NCBI GenBank assembly: GCA_024710535.1
Contig: JANJUO010000633.1
Span: 1-8,085 of the forward strand
DNA length: 8,085 nucleotides
Reading direction: 5' to 3'
Source: a bacterium
GTDB lineage: Bacteria > Bacteroidota > Ignavibacteria > Kapaibacteriales > UBA2268
Shown: piece by piece, positions 1-5,799 of the stretch
Layout of the letters: every line of letters begins with the position of its first letter
Position numbering within the stretch: position 1 is the stretch's first letter
The notes under the pieces: generated by a model
Seen by the model: only the letters and a program-made list of their open reading frames with translations
What the model was told of the DNA's origin: nothing
The model's database searches: none
Position numbers and translations under genes: made by a program

Positions 1-1365
1 ATGGTTTCTGCTGAAGATATTATGCCTGTTACATCTACTTCGCCAATTTCAAATATTGCAGCTAATGTAAATCTTGACACTTTGGTTAAAGGTTTTGAAT
101 ATTTGGGCTGGAGAGTAAACTTAGATTTGGAACAACCAAGAATCGACATCGATATTTTTGACAGAAATAAATGGGAACCACGCTCTATTGATTATACTAT
201 TTATCGCTCATTATTCTGGGTGGATGGTCATGATACAAAAGCTGGCGTTCCATCATTATTAAGAAGAGTAGATAGAGAATCTATCGTTAGCTTCCTTGAT
301 GCAGGTACAGTTGAAGAAAAGAAAAACTTTGTTATTGCTTCTCAGGAAATGGTAAGAAACGAAAGCGTTGCAAATGCAGCTTGGGTTAAATTGGTATTGA
401 ATGCAAAAGCAGCAACTCCATCAAATCCTGCAAATGACAACGGAGATTATAATGGTTTATATGTTAAAGGCGTAAAACTTGCTGTTAATCAATTATTCCA
501 AATAAAATCAACTTCATTTTTGAATGATGATTATCCAAAAGCTGGTTTGTTTGATAGAGATAATGCTGGCTTTGGTGTTACTAATATCGGTTTCAAATAT
601 GATTATCATTACCAAGATGGTCCTTTCCTTAAAGTGAAAGATGAAAAAAGAATTGCAACATTGACTACTGCTACGATTCCTTATAACGTTGTTTATCTTG
701 GTATTGACTGGAGACATTGGGCAGACATTCAAAAAGTTCTTAGAGCAATTATCGACTACATAGAAGATGAAGGAAGTGTGGTTGTTCCAGTTGAATTGCT
801 TTCATTTGAAGCAACTCCTGCTGGCAAACGCGTTGATCTTAGCTGGTCAACTGCAAGCGAAATCAACTCTTCTTATTTTGAAGTTCAAAGAGCAGAAGTT
901 TCAACTGCCGGTATTAGTGAATTTACTTCTATTGCTAACGAAAAAGCAAATGGTAGCAGTTCATCTGTTGCTTATTATGGACCAATCGTTGATAATAATG
1001 TAAATTACGGTAATGTATATGCTTACAAACTTAAAATGGTTGATAAAGATGGTACAGTTGGTTATAGCGAAACAAAATTTGTATCAATCAATGGAAACAA
1101 TGCAAATATTAACTTAACAGAAGTATCTCCAAATCCTGTATCTAATAATGCTTCATTCGAATATTCATTGTCGAATGCTTCAAATATTAAGATTAGTATT
1201 TTTGATATGAATGGAAAAGAAGTTGCAGTATTATTCGAAGGAACACAAACTGCAGGTTCATTTAATATGAACATTAATTCTGCTAATTTAACAAGCGGAG
1301 CTTATCATGTTATTCTTAATTCTGATGATGTTCTTCTGATGAAGAAATTCACAGTCGTTAAGTAA
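1..1365 (+). CDS. C-terminal part of a large secreted protein with a T9SS type A sorting domain
   Basis: The frame is open from the first base to the TAA stop. The ATG at position 1 is probably internal: no signal peptide follows it, although the C-terminus marks an exported protein, so the 5' end most likely lies outside the window. Residues 1-260 are a region I cannot assign, containing a segment SFLDAGTVEEKKNFVIASQE (97-116) of a kind I recall from large extracellular proteins of this group. Residues about 263-363 (PVELLSFEA, then LSWSTASEINSSYFEVQR) are a fibronectin-III-like beta-sandwich that commonly precedes the sorting signal. Residues about 374-454 (VSPNPVSNNASFEYSL, IFDMNGKEV, LTSGAYHVIL, KKFTVVK) are a typical T9SS type A C-terminal domain, which directs passage through the outer membrane and is normally cleaved there. 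The protein is therefore probably cell-surface or released. Its function is unknown. Confidence 0.88.
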   Translation: MVSAEDIMPVTSTSPISNIAANVNLDTLVKGFEYLGWRVNLDLEQPRIDIDIFDRNKWEPRSIDYTIYRSLFWVDGHDTKAGVPSLLRRVDRESIVSFLDAGTVEEKKNFVIASQEMVRNESVANAAWVKLVLNAKAATPSNPANDNGDYNGLYVKGVKLAVNQLFQIKSTSFLNDDYPKAGLFDRDNAGFGVTNIGFKYDYHYQDGPFLKVKDEKRIATLTTATIPYNVVYLGIDWRHWADIQKVLRAIIDYIEDEGSVVVPVELLSFEATPAGKRVDLSWSTASEINSSYFEVQRAEVSTAGISEFTSIANEKANGSSSSVAYYGPIVDNNVNYGNVYAYKLKMVDKDGTVGYSETKFVSINGNNANINLTEVSPNPVSNNASFEYSLSNASNIKISIFDMNGKEVAVLFEGTQTAGSFNMNINSANLTSGAYHVILNSDDVLLMKKFTVVK

Positions 1366-1390
1366 TAATATTGATTGTAAGTTTTAAACG

Positions 1391-1420
1391 AAGCCCTTCA
1401 ATTTTGAAGGGCTTTTTTTT
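1391..1420 (+). terminator. Rho-independent terminator after the T9SS-sorted protein gene
   Basis: A perfect 10-bp stem (AAGCCCTTCA at 1391-1400, TGAAGGGCTT at 1405-1414) with a 4-nt ATTT loop runs straight into eight T residues (1413-1420). It starts 25 nt after the stop codon. No comparable T-run lies on the other side, so it acts on the + strand and separates this gene from the next transcription unit. Confidence 0.93.
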
Positions 1421-1472
1421 AAATTTAAATATTAATTTTTCCTTTTATTTATATTATATCATAATAAAATCG

Positions 1473-1480
1473 TAATTTTG
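1473..1480 (+). promoter_or_regulatory. Possible Bacteroidota-type -7 box (TAATTTTG) for the nucleotidylyltransferase/metK unit
   Basis: TAATTTTG matches the TAnnTTTG -7 consensus of Bacteroidota primary sigma factors. It lies between the preceding terminator and the next start codon, leaving a leader of about 30-35 nt. I see no clear TTG/TTTG element at the usual distance upstream. In DNA this AT-rich the box could occur by chance. Confidence 0.4.
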
Positions 1481-1520
1481 TATTTTTATATGTTGTTGAA
1501 ATAAATGTAATTTATTATAG

Positions 1521-2504
1521 ATGAGAGCAGTTATTCCGGTTGCCGGTGTGGGAACGCGACTCCGCCCATTCACTTACTCATTGCCAAAAGTTTTGCTAAA
1601 TGTTGCTGGAAAGCCAATTTTAGGGCACATTTTAGATGCTCTAATTGAGCAAAATATCAATAAAGCAACTATTATTACCGGTTATATGGGTGAATTGGTA
1701 AAAGATTTTGTTTTAAAAAAATACTCTTCAATGGAATTTTCTTTTGTAGAGCAGCATGAACGACTTGGTTTAGGACACGCAATTTGGACAGGACGCAATA
1801 CATATCAAAAAGATGAGCCACTTTTTATTATCTTAGGCGATACTATTTTTGATGTTGATTTATCTGTTATTAGAAATTCCAATAATAGTTTGATTGGAGT
1901 AAAAACAGTTGACGATCCAAGAAGATTTGGCGTGGTTCTTACTGATGAGCAAGGAAAAATTATCAAATTAATTGAAAAACCGGAAACACCAATTTCAAAT
2001 TTAGCAATAGTTGGTCTATATTATATCAAAAATTCAGAATTGATTTCCAATTGCTTACAAGAATTGATCGATAAGGACATTCGTACAAGAGGGGAATATC
2101 AACTGACAGATGCGCTTCAGTTAATGCTTGAAAAGTGCGAAACTTTTGAAACATTTCCGGTAGATGGCTGGTATGATTGTGGAAAACCTGAAACTTTACT
2201 TTCAACTAACAGATTCCTTTTGGATAAAAAGCCACAATATGAAGCAATGGAAGACACGATAATTATACCGCCTGTCTATATTTCAAAAAATGCGACAGTC
2301 AAAAGATCTGTAATTGGACCATATACTTCAATTGCAGATGGTGCTGAGGTGAAAGATTCTGTAATAAGAAATTCTATTATCAGTTATAATTCTTGTGTTT
2401 ATTCGTCTTTACTTGACGAATCAATTATTGGAAATGATGCTGATGTAAAAGGTAATTTTCATAAATTGAATGTTGGTGATTCAAGCCAGATTTCAGAAGC
2501 TTGA
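1521..2504 (+). CDS. Sugar-1-phosphate nucleotidylyltransferase (RmlA/GlmU-like NDP-sugar pyrophosphorylase) with C-terminal beta-helix
   Basis: This enzyme joins a sugar 1-phosphate to a nucleoside triphosphate, giving an NDP-sugar and pyrophosphate in the cytoplasm, usually for cell-surface polysaccharide. The 327-residue protein opens with the nucleotide-binding signature GVGTRLRPFTYSLPK (9-23, with R13 and K23) followed by VAGKPIL. Other family marks are LGDT (105-108, metal-binding D107), FGVV (136-139), EKP (152-154), GEYQLTD (191-197) and WYDCGKPE (217-224). Residues about 247-325 have the hexapeptide rhythm of a left-handed beta-helix, as in the long RmlA-type and bifunctional sugar nucleotidylyltransferases. 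The substrate (glucose-1-P with dTTP or UTP, mannose-1-P, or GlcNAc-1-P) cannot be read from the sequence. The ATG has no Shine-Dalgarno, common in this group, but it places the signature at the usual distance from the N-terminus. metK follows 47 nt downstream with no terminator, so they are probably cotranscribed. Confidence 0.9.
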   Translation: MRAVIPVAGVGTRLRPFTYSLPKVLLNVAGKPILGHILDALIEQNINKATIITGYMGELVKDFVLKKYSSMEFSFVEQHERLGLGHAIWTGRNTYQKDEPLFIILGDTIFDVDLSVIRNSNNSLIGVKTVDDPRRFGVVLTDEQGKIIKLIEKPETPISNLAIVGLYYIKNSELISNCLQELIDKDIRTRGEYQLTDALQLMLEKCETFETFPVDGWYDCGKPETLLSTNRFLLDKKPQYEAMEDTIIIPPVYISKNATVKRSVIGPYTSIADGAEVKDSVIRNSIISYNSCVYSSLLDESIIGNDADVKGNFHKLNVGDSSQISEA

Positions 2505-2539
2505 ATTATATAAATAAGAATATAAATTTTAAAATAAAT

Positions 2540-2543
2540 AAGG
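2540..2543 (+). promoter_or_regulatory. Ribosome binding site (AAGG) that fixes the metK start
   Basis: AAGG lies 8 nt before ATG 2552. It supports that start over the in-frame TTG at 2501, which overlaps the previous stop codon and would add 17 Asn/Lys/Ile-rich residues not expected in MetK. Confidence 0.6.
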
Positions 2544-2551
2544 TTATAGTA

Positions 2552-3694
2552 ATGGAAAAAAACTCATATTTGTTTACTTCGGAATCAGTTTCCGAAGGGC
2601 ATCCAGATAAGATTTGCGATCAAGTATCAGATGCTGTTCTTGATGCAATGCTCAAAGATGATCCTGCAAGTCGTGTTGCTTGCGAATGTTTTGCTTCAAC
2701 AGGTATGATTGTTGTAGGTGGCGAAATTACCACTAATACTTATGTTGATTTGCAGAAATTGGTTCGCGATGTTATTCGTGATATTGGTTATGTAGATGCA
2801 GGTTTGAGATTTGATGCAGATTCTGCGGCTATTATCAATGTTATTAATCATCAATCACCTGATATTGCAATGGGTGTTGATACTGGAGGCGCTGGTGATC
2901 AAGGTATGATGTTCGGCTATGCAAATACTGAAACAGAAGAATTGATGCCTGCTCCAATTATGTATGCTCACAAATTAGTTGAAAAATTAGCCGATATCAG
3001 AAAAAATTCAAATGATATGCCATATTTGAGACCTGATTCGAAGTCTCAAGTTACTATTGAGTATAATGAAAATAATGAAATCGTTAGAGTGGATACAGTT
3101 GTGATTTCTACTCAACACCATCCAGATGCAAAGCAAAGCAAAATCAAAGATGATGTGATTGAATTATTAATCAAAAATGTTATTCCTGCTCAATATCTTG
3201 ATGTTAATACAAAATACTATGTGAATCCAACAGGTAGTTTTGTTATTGGTGGACCACATGGAGATACTGGCTTAACTGGTAGAAAAATTATCGTTGATAC
3301 TTATGGCGGAAAAGCACCTCACGGTGGTGGAGCATTCTCAGGCAAAGACGCAACTAAAGTTGACCGTTCAGCAGCTTATGCCGCAAGACACATTGCAAAG
3401 AATATTGTTGCTGCAGGTGTTGCCAATGAATGTACAATCCAACTTTCGTATGCTATTGGCGTTCCACAACCTGTAAGTATTCATGTGGCTACTCATGGTT
3501 CTTCAAAAGTAAATCCGAGAGATTTGGAAAGATTCATCAGCGAAAACATTGACTTATCACCAAAAGGAATTATTGAACGCCTCGACTTAAGAAAGCCAAT
3601 TTTCCGTGCTTCTGCGGCTTATGGTCATTTTGGCAGAAATATGTTCCCATGGGAAAAATTGGATTTGGTGGATTTGTTTAAGAAATTAGCGTAA
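2552..3694 (+). CDS. metK: S-adenosylmethionine synthase (methionine adenosyltransferase)
   Basis: MetK condenses ATP and L-methionine into S-adenosylmethionine, releasing phosphate and pyrophosphate; the active enzyme is a cytoplasmic tetramer. The 380-residue product is close to the usual bacterial length of about 384. It starts MEKNSYLFTSESVSEGHPDK, with the ATP-binding GHPDK at 16-20 (H17, D19). Signature 1, GAGDQGMMFGY, is at 113-123. The glycine-rich phosphate loop GGGAFSGKD is at 258-266. The C-terminal domain contains RASAAYGHFGR (352-362) and ends in WEKLD...LFKKLA. All three domains are present, with no disruption or missing catalytic residue seen. ahcY, which acts downstream on the SAH product, lies two genes away, which suggests an activated-methyl-cycle cluster. 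No SAM riboswitch is visible upstream. Confidence 0.97.
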   Translation: MEKNSYLFTSESVSEGHPDKICDQVSDAVLDAMLKDDPASRVACECFASTGMIVVGGEITTNTYVDLQKLVRDVIRDIGYVDAGLRFDADSAAIINVINHQSPDIAMGVDTGGAGDQGMMFGYANTETEELMPAPIMYAHKLVEKLADIRKNSNDMPYLRPDSKSQVTIEYNENNEIVRVDTVVISTQHHPDAKQSKIKDDVIELLIKNVIPAQYLDVNTKYYVNPTGSFVIGGPHGDTGLTGRKIIVDTYGGKAPHGGGAFSGKDATKVDRSAAYAARHIAKNIVAAGVANECTIQLSYAIGVPQPVSIHVATHGSSKVNPRDLERFISENIDLSPKGIIERLDLRKPIFRASAAYGHFGRNMFPWEKLDLVDLFKKLA

Positions 3695-3709
3695 TTCCAA
3701 TTAAGAATT

Positions 3710-3717
3710 TAAATTTG
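3710..3717 (+). promoter_or_regulatory. Possible -7 box (TAAATTTG) ahead of the small nucleotidyltransferase
   Basis: TAAATTTG fits TAnnTTTG and lies just after the metK stop, about 100 nt before the next start codon. No convincing -33 element precedes it. A chance match in AT-rich DNA is likely enough that this is only a candidate. Confidence 0.22.
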
Positions 3718-3722
3718 CTAAT

Positions 3723-3749
3723 TGTCATTCTGAACAAAGTGAAGAATCC
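3723..3749 (+). repeat. Imperfect palindromic repeat element related to the widespread 'GTCATTCTGAGCGAAGCG' type
   Basis: The element reads TGTCATTCTGAACAAAGTGA and then AGAATCC. It folds as ATTCT (3727-3731) against AGAAT (3743-3747), with tandem G-A mismatches (GA/GA) inside and an inner AC/GT stem around an AAA loop. From memory, a dispersed repeat with the same frame but GCGAAGC at the centre occurs in many bacterial genomes. Compared with it, this copy has a paired change (G:C to A:T) that keeps the inner stem. No other copy lies in this window. Confidence 0.6.
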
Positions 3750-3784
3750 AGAAAATAGTAAAATATTTATAATAACAGTAGTAA

Positions 3785-3798
3785 AGACATTCTTGTCT
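3785..3798 (+). repeat. Short palindromic repeat AGACA-TTCT-TGTCT
   Basis: A 5-bp inverted repeat (3785-3789 and 3794-3798) with a TTCT loop, followed by GT. On the opposite strand it reads ACAGACAAGAATGTCT, resembling the dispersed 'ACAGACAGGAATGTCTGT' palindrome I recall from many environmental bacterial genomes. It lies 35 nt after the first repeat element and 22 nt before the nucleotidyltransferase start. It is not a terminator because no T-run follows. Confidence 0.5.
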
Positions 3799-3820
3799 GT
3801 TAATTTAAAAGATATGAATT

Positions 3821-4144
3821 ATGGATACTTCACCACATAAAATAGTAGAAATTGTAAAGAATTACAAATCGAAGGTTGAAGAGAATTTCGAGTTAAGTAA
3901 AGCTTTGATTTTTGGTTCTTATGCAAATGGAACGTATAACGATGAAAGTGATATTGATGTAGCACTGTTTATAAATTACAAAAGTTTAGATGAATTTTTT
4001 GAAATTGGTCCAAAATTATGGAATTTAGCTCGTCAAGTTGATTTAAGAATTGAACCGAAATTATATAAAAAGGATGACTTAATCAGCATTGACGAAGGAA
4101 GCATTTTAGATTACATAGTTAATCATTCTATAGAAGTAAATTAG
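3821..4144 (+). CDS. Small MNT-type nucleotidyltransferase-fold protein, orphan (no HEPN partner)
   Basis: This 107-residue protein has the minimal nucleotidyltransferase fold of the DNA polymerase beta superfamily. The key motif is FGSYANGTYNDESDIDVAL (31-49), giving GS at 32-33 and the metal-binding pair D44 and D46. A third acidic residue, D74 in QVDLRIEP, completes the triad, so the active site looks intact. Proteins of this size and motif are usually MNT antitoxins of HEPN/MNT toxin-antitoxin pairs, some of which AMPylate the HEPN toxin. Here neither neighbour is a HEPN protein: metK is upstream and ahcY starts 32 nt downstream. It may be a solo NMP-transferase or the remnant of a pair. 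ATG 3821 lacks a clear Shine-Dalgarno but puts the motif at the usual place. The domain is secure; the cellular role is not known. Confidence 0.87.
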   Translation: MDTSPHKIVEIVKNYKSKVEENFELSKALIFGSYANGTYNDESDIDVALFINYKSLDEFFEIGPKLWNLARQVDLRIEPKLYKKDDLISIDEGSILDYIVNHSIEVN

Positions 4145-4164
4145 TTTTAATATATATTAAAAAA

Positions 4165-4170
4165 AAGGAA
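4165..4170 (+). promoter_or_regulatory. Ribosome binding site (AAGGAA) of ahcY
   Basis: AAGGAA lies 6 nt before ATG 4177 and is one of the best Shine-Dalgarno matches in the window. It fits high expression of ahcY and fixes the start. Confidence 0.65.
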
Positions 4171-4176
4171 ATTTAA

Positions 4177-5490
4177 ATGTCGAATATACCTCAAAAAAAA
4201 GCAACAGGTAACTTCTCTGAAGTAGAAGGACAATATTGCGTTAGAGATATAAATCTTGCTGACGAAGGTCAGTTGCTTATCGATTGGGCTGAATCAAGAA
4301 TGCCCGTTTTGATGGGTTTGCGTGAAAAATATAGCAAAACAAAACCTTTCGAAGGCTTTACAATTGCTGGTTGCCTTCATGTAACTAAAGAAACTGCAGT
4401 ATTAATCCGCACATTGAAAGAATGTGGTGCAGAAGTTCTTTGGTCAGGTTGTAATCCATTATCCACACATGATGCAGTTGCGGCGGCTCTTGCAAATGAC
4501 GGCATCAAAATGTATGCTTGGTATGGCAATATGGAAGATTTCTACTGGTGTATCGAACGCACAATTGATGCAAAACCACATCTTACTCTTGATGATGGTT
4601 GCGATTTGATAGATACAGTTCATGAAAAATATCCTGAACTTGCTACTACTCACATTATTGGTGGCTCCGAAGAAACAACTACAGGCGTTCATCGTTTGCG
4701 TTCACGCGAAGCCGCTGGCAAATTGTTATATCCTGTTTATGCTGTTAATGATGCAGAAACTAAATGGGATTTTGATAATGTTTATGGAACTGGTCAATCT
4801 ACAATCGATGGTATTATTCGTGCAACTTCAGTTTTAATTGCTGGTAAGAATTTCGTTGTTGCTGGTCATGGTCATTGCGGATCAGGCGTTGCAAAAAGAG
4901 CAAAAGGTTTGGGCGCCAATACAATCGTTACCGAAGTTAGAGCAACTGCCGCTTTGAAAGGTATTCTTGAAGGTCACGAAGTGATGACTATGGATACTGC
5001 TGCTTCAGTTGGCGATATTTTCGTTACTGCAACAGGCGTAAAAGATGTTATCCGTAAGCAACATTTTGAAAAAATGAAAGATGGTGCAATTATTTGTAAC
5101 ACCGGTCATTATGATGCTGAAATTAATATTCCTGAATTGGAAGAAGTTTCTACTAAGAAAAGAACAATCCGTCCAAATTGCGAAGAATACACTTTGAAAA
5201 ATGGCAATAGAGTTTATTTGCTTGCTCAAGGCAGACTTATCAATCTTGCGGCGGCAGAAGGTCATCCATCAGAAGTAATGGATATGTCTTTTGCTAATCA
5301 ATTTATGGCGCATTTATCCTTGGTTGAAAGATATAAATCAGGCGAAAAAATGCCTATCGAAGTTATGGATATTCCACTTGACCAAGATGAATTTGTTGCA
5401 AAAACAAAATTAGAAATGATGGGCTTGGGTATTGATTCATTAACTGAAGAACAGTTATTCTACATAAACGATTACAATGCCGGCACTTAA
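4177..5490 (+). CDS. ahcY: S-adenosylhomocysteinase (SAH hydrolase), Thermotoga/archaeal-like form
   Basis: The enzyme reversibly hydrolyses S-adenosylhomocysteine to adenosine and homocysteine with tightly bound NAD+, relieving product inhibition of methyltransferases. In 437 residues it carries the substrate loop CNPLSTHD (92-99), DDGCDL (139-144, D140), GSEETTTG (163-170, E165), VNDAETKWDFDNVYGTGQST (190-209, with K196, D200 and N201 of the active site), the NAD-binding glycine motif GHGHCGSG (230-237), NTGHYDAEI (308-316, H311), and LLAQGRLINLAAAEGHPSEV (348-367, H363). The loop, the WCG-like Rossmann motif and the C-terminus (LTEEQLFYINDYNAGT, without the Lys-Tyr tail of the eukaryotic/proteobacterial enzymes) resemble the shorter Thermotoga/archaeal type. 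The first 30 residues extend beyond that type. It follows the small nucleotidyltransferase by 32 nt and ends at a terminator, making it the last gene of the unit. Confidence 0.96.
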   Translation: MSNIPQKKATGNFSEVEGQYCVRDINLADEGQLLIDWAESRMPVLMGLREKYSKTKPFEGFTIAGCLHVTKETAVLIRTLKECGAEVLWSGCNPLSTHDAVAAALANDGIKMYAWYGNMEDFYWCIERTIDAKPHLTLDDGCDLIDTVHEKYPELATTHIIGGSEETTTGVHRLRSREAAGKLLYPVYAVNDAETKWDFDNVYGTGQSTIDGIIRATSVLIAGKNFVVAGHGHCGSGVAKRAKGLGANTIVTEVRATAALKGILEGHEVMTMDTAASVGDIFVTATGVKDVIRKQHFEKMKDGAIICNTGHYDAEINIPELEEVSTKKRTIRPNCEEYTLKNGNRVYLLAQGRLINLAAAEGHPSEVMDMSFANQFMAHLSLVERYKSGEKMPIEVMDIPLDQDEFVAKTKLEMMGLGIDSLTEEQLFYINDYNAGT

Positions 5491-5522
5491 GATTTGAATA
5501 TTAAGTGATTATTTAATTGTAA

Positions 5523-5557
5523 AACCTTCCTTAGTTAAAACTTTGGAAGGTTTTTTT
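5523..5557 (+). terminator. Rho-independent terminator after ahcY
   Basis: AACCTTCC (5523-5530) pairs with GGAAGGTT (5545-5552), and a short inner AGT/ACT pairing can close a 4-nt loop after a 2x2 T mismatch. A run of seven T residues (5551-5557) follows. It sits 32 nt after the ahcY stop and ends the housekeeping unit. Confidence 0.85.
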
Positions 5558-5606
5558 GTGATAGTATAAATTACCAACACCTAACAACAAACAACTCAAA
5601 ATAATA

Positions 5607-5614
5607 TATTTTTG
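5607..5614 (+). promoter_or_regulatory. Possible -7 box (TATTTTTG) for the surface-protein cassette
   Basis: This is the only full TAnnTTTG match I found between the ahcY terminator and ATG 5739. It would give a long leader of about 120 nt that includes the inverted repeat at 5672-5701. No good -33 element is visible, so the call is weak. Confidence 0.25.
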
Positions 5615-5671
5615 TTATTATAATCACAATTATCTTTTGGAATTAAGGAAAAATATTTATAATTTGGAATC

Positions 5672-5701
5672 GGAAACAACACAAATTAAACATTTGTTTC
5701 C
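5672..5701 (+). repeat. 8-bp inverted repeat in the leader of the surface-protein cassette
   Basis: GGAAACAA (5672-5679) is perfectly complementary to TTGTTTCC (5694-5701) across a 14-nt loop. A second stem, ACAAAT (5681-5686) with ATTTGT (5692-5697), uses part of the same right arm, so the two folds exclude each other. A-residues, not T-residues, follow on the + strand, so it is not a terminator. It could be an operator or an RNA switch, or nothing. Confidence 0.4.
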
Positions 5702-5727
5702 AAAAAATAGGGATTTATCAACATTTT

Positions 5728-5731
5728 AGGA
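5728..5731 (+). promoter_or_regulatory. Ribosome binding site (AGGA) for ATG 5739
   Basis: AGGA is followed by seven T residues and then ATG at 5739. ATG 5800, which heads the long open frame, has no comparable site. This argues that translation starts at 5739, upstream of the TA tract. Confidence 0.5.
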
Positions 5732-5738
5732 TTTTTTT

Positions 5739-5792
5739 ATGATAGCAACTGTATTATCAAAACAAGGTAAGTATATATATATATATACTTAG
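5739..5792 (+). CDS. 17-codon frame holding the likely true N-terminus of the fibre-like protein, out of phase with it
   Basis: The frame encodes MIATVLSKQGK, then Tyr-Ile repeats from the TA tract, and stops at TAG 5790-5792, eight bases before ATG 5800. The two lysines and the following hydrophobic run form the n-region and start of the h-region of a signal peptide. The rest of that peptide (LSVIMGYNMYA, before QQT) is encoded in the next frame. One extra TA unit would make a single 395-residue reading frame. I read this as a frame-shifted start, not as an independent small gene. Confidence 0.55.
   Translation: MIATVLSKQGKYIYIYT
5769..5790 (+). repeat. (TA)8 microsatellite inside a 22-bp perfect palindrome
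   Basis: Eight TA units occupy 5772-5787, flanked by AAG and CTT so that the whole 22 bp is self-complementary. It is the only dinucleotide tract of this length in the window. It lies exactly where the signal-peptide frame and the body frame part company, so slippage here would switch the reading frame. Confidence 0.85.
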
Positions 5793-5799
5793 CGTAATT

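Noticed and set aside
2501..2551. Longer metK starting at TTG 2501
   Set aside because: The TTG overlaps the stop of the previous gene, has no Shine-Dalgarno, and would add 17 Asn/Lys/Ile-rich residues absent from MetK. ATG 2552 has AAGG at the right distance.
2505..2551. SAM riboswitch ahead of metK
   Set aside because: The gap is only 47 nt and AT-rich with no stable stems. The leader before ahcY is shorter still, so neither can hold a riboswitch.
3695..4176. HEPN toxin gene partnering the MNT protein
   Set aside because: Neither flank contains a frame with an R-X4-6-H motif or enough length; the neighbours are metK and ahcY.
4459..5265. Minus-strand open frames inside ahcY (4459-4692 and 5005-5265)
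   Set aside because: They lie wholly within a strongly conserved gene on the other strand, have no recognisable domain and look like antisense shadows. Similar frames inside metK and the first gene were dismissed for the same reason.
5601..5621. ATAATA/TATTAT inverted repeat after the ahcY terminator
   Set aside because: Six A/T-only pairs in a very AT-rich spacer carry no weight as structure.
5672..5701. Inverted repeat as a second terminator after ahcY
   Set aside because: A-residues follow it on the + strand, and on the - strand no T-run follows the stem. A good terminator already exists at 5523-5557.
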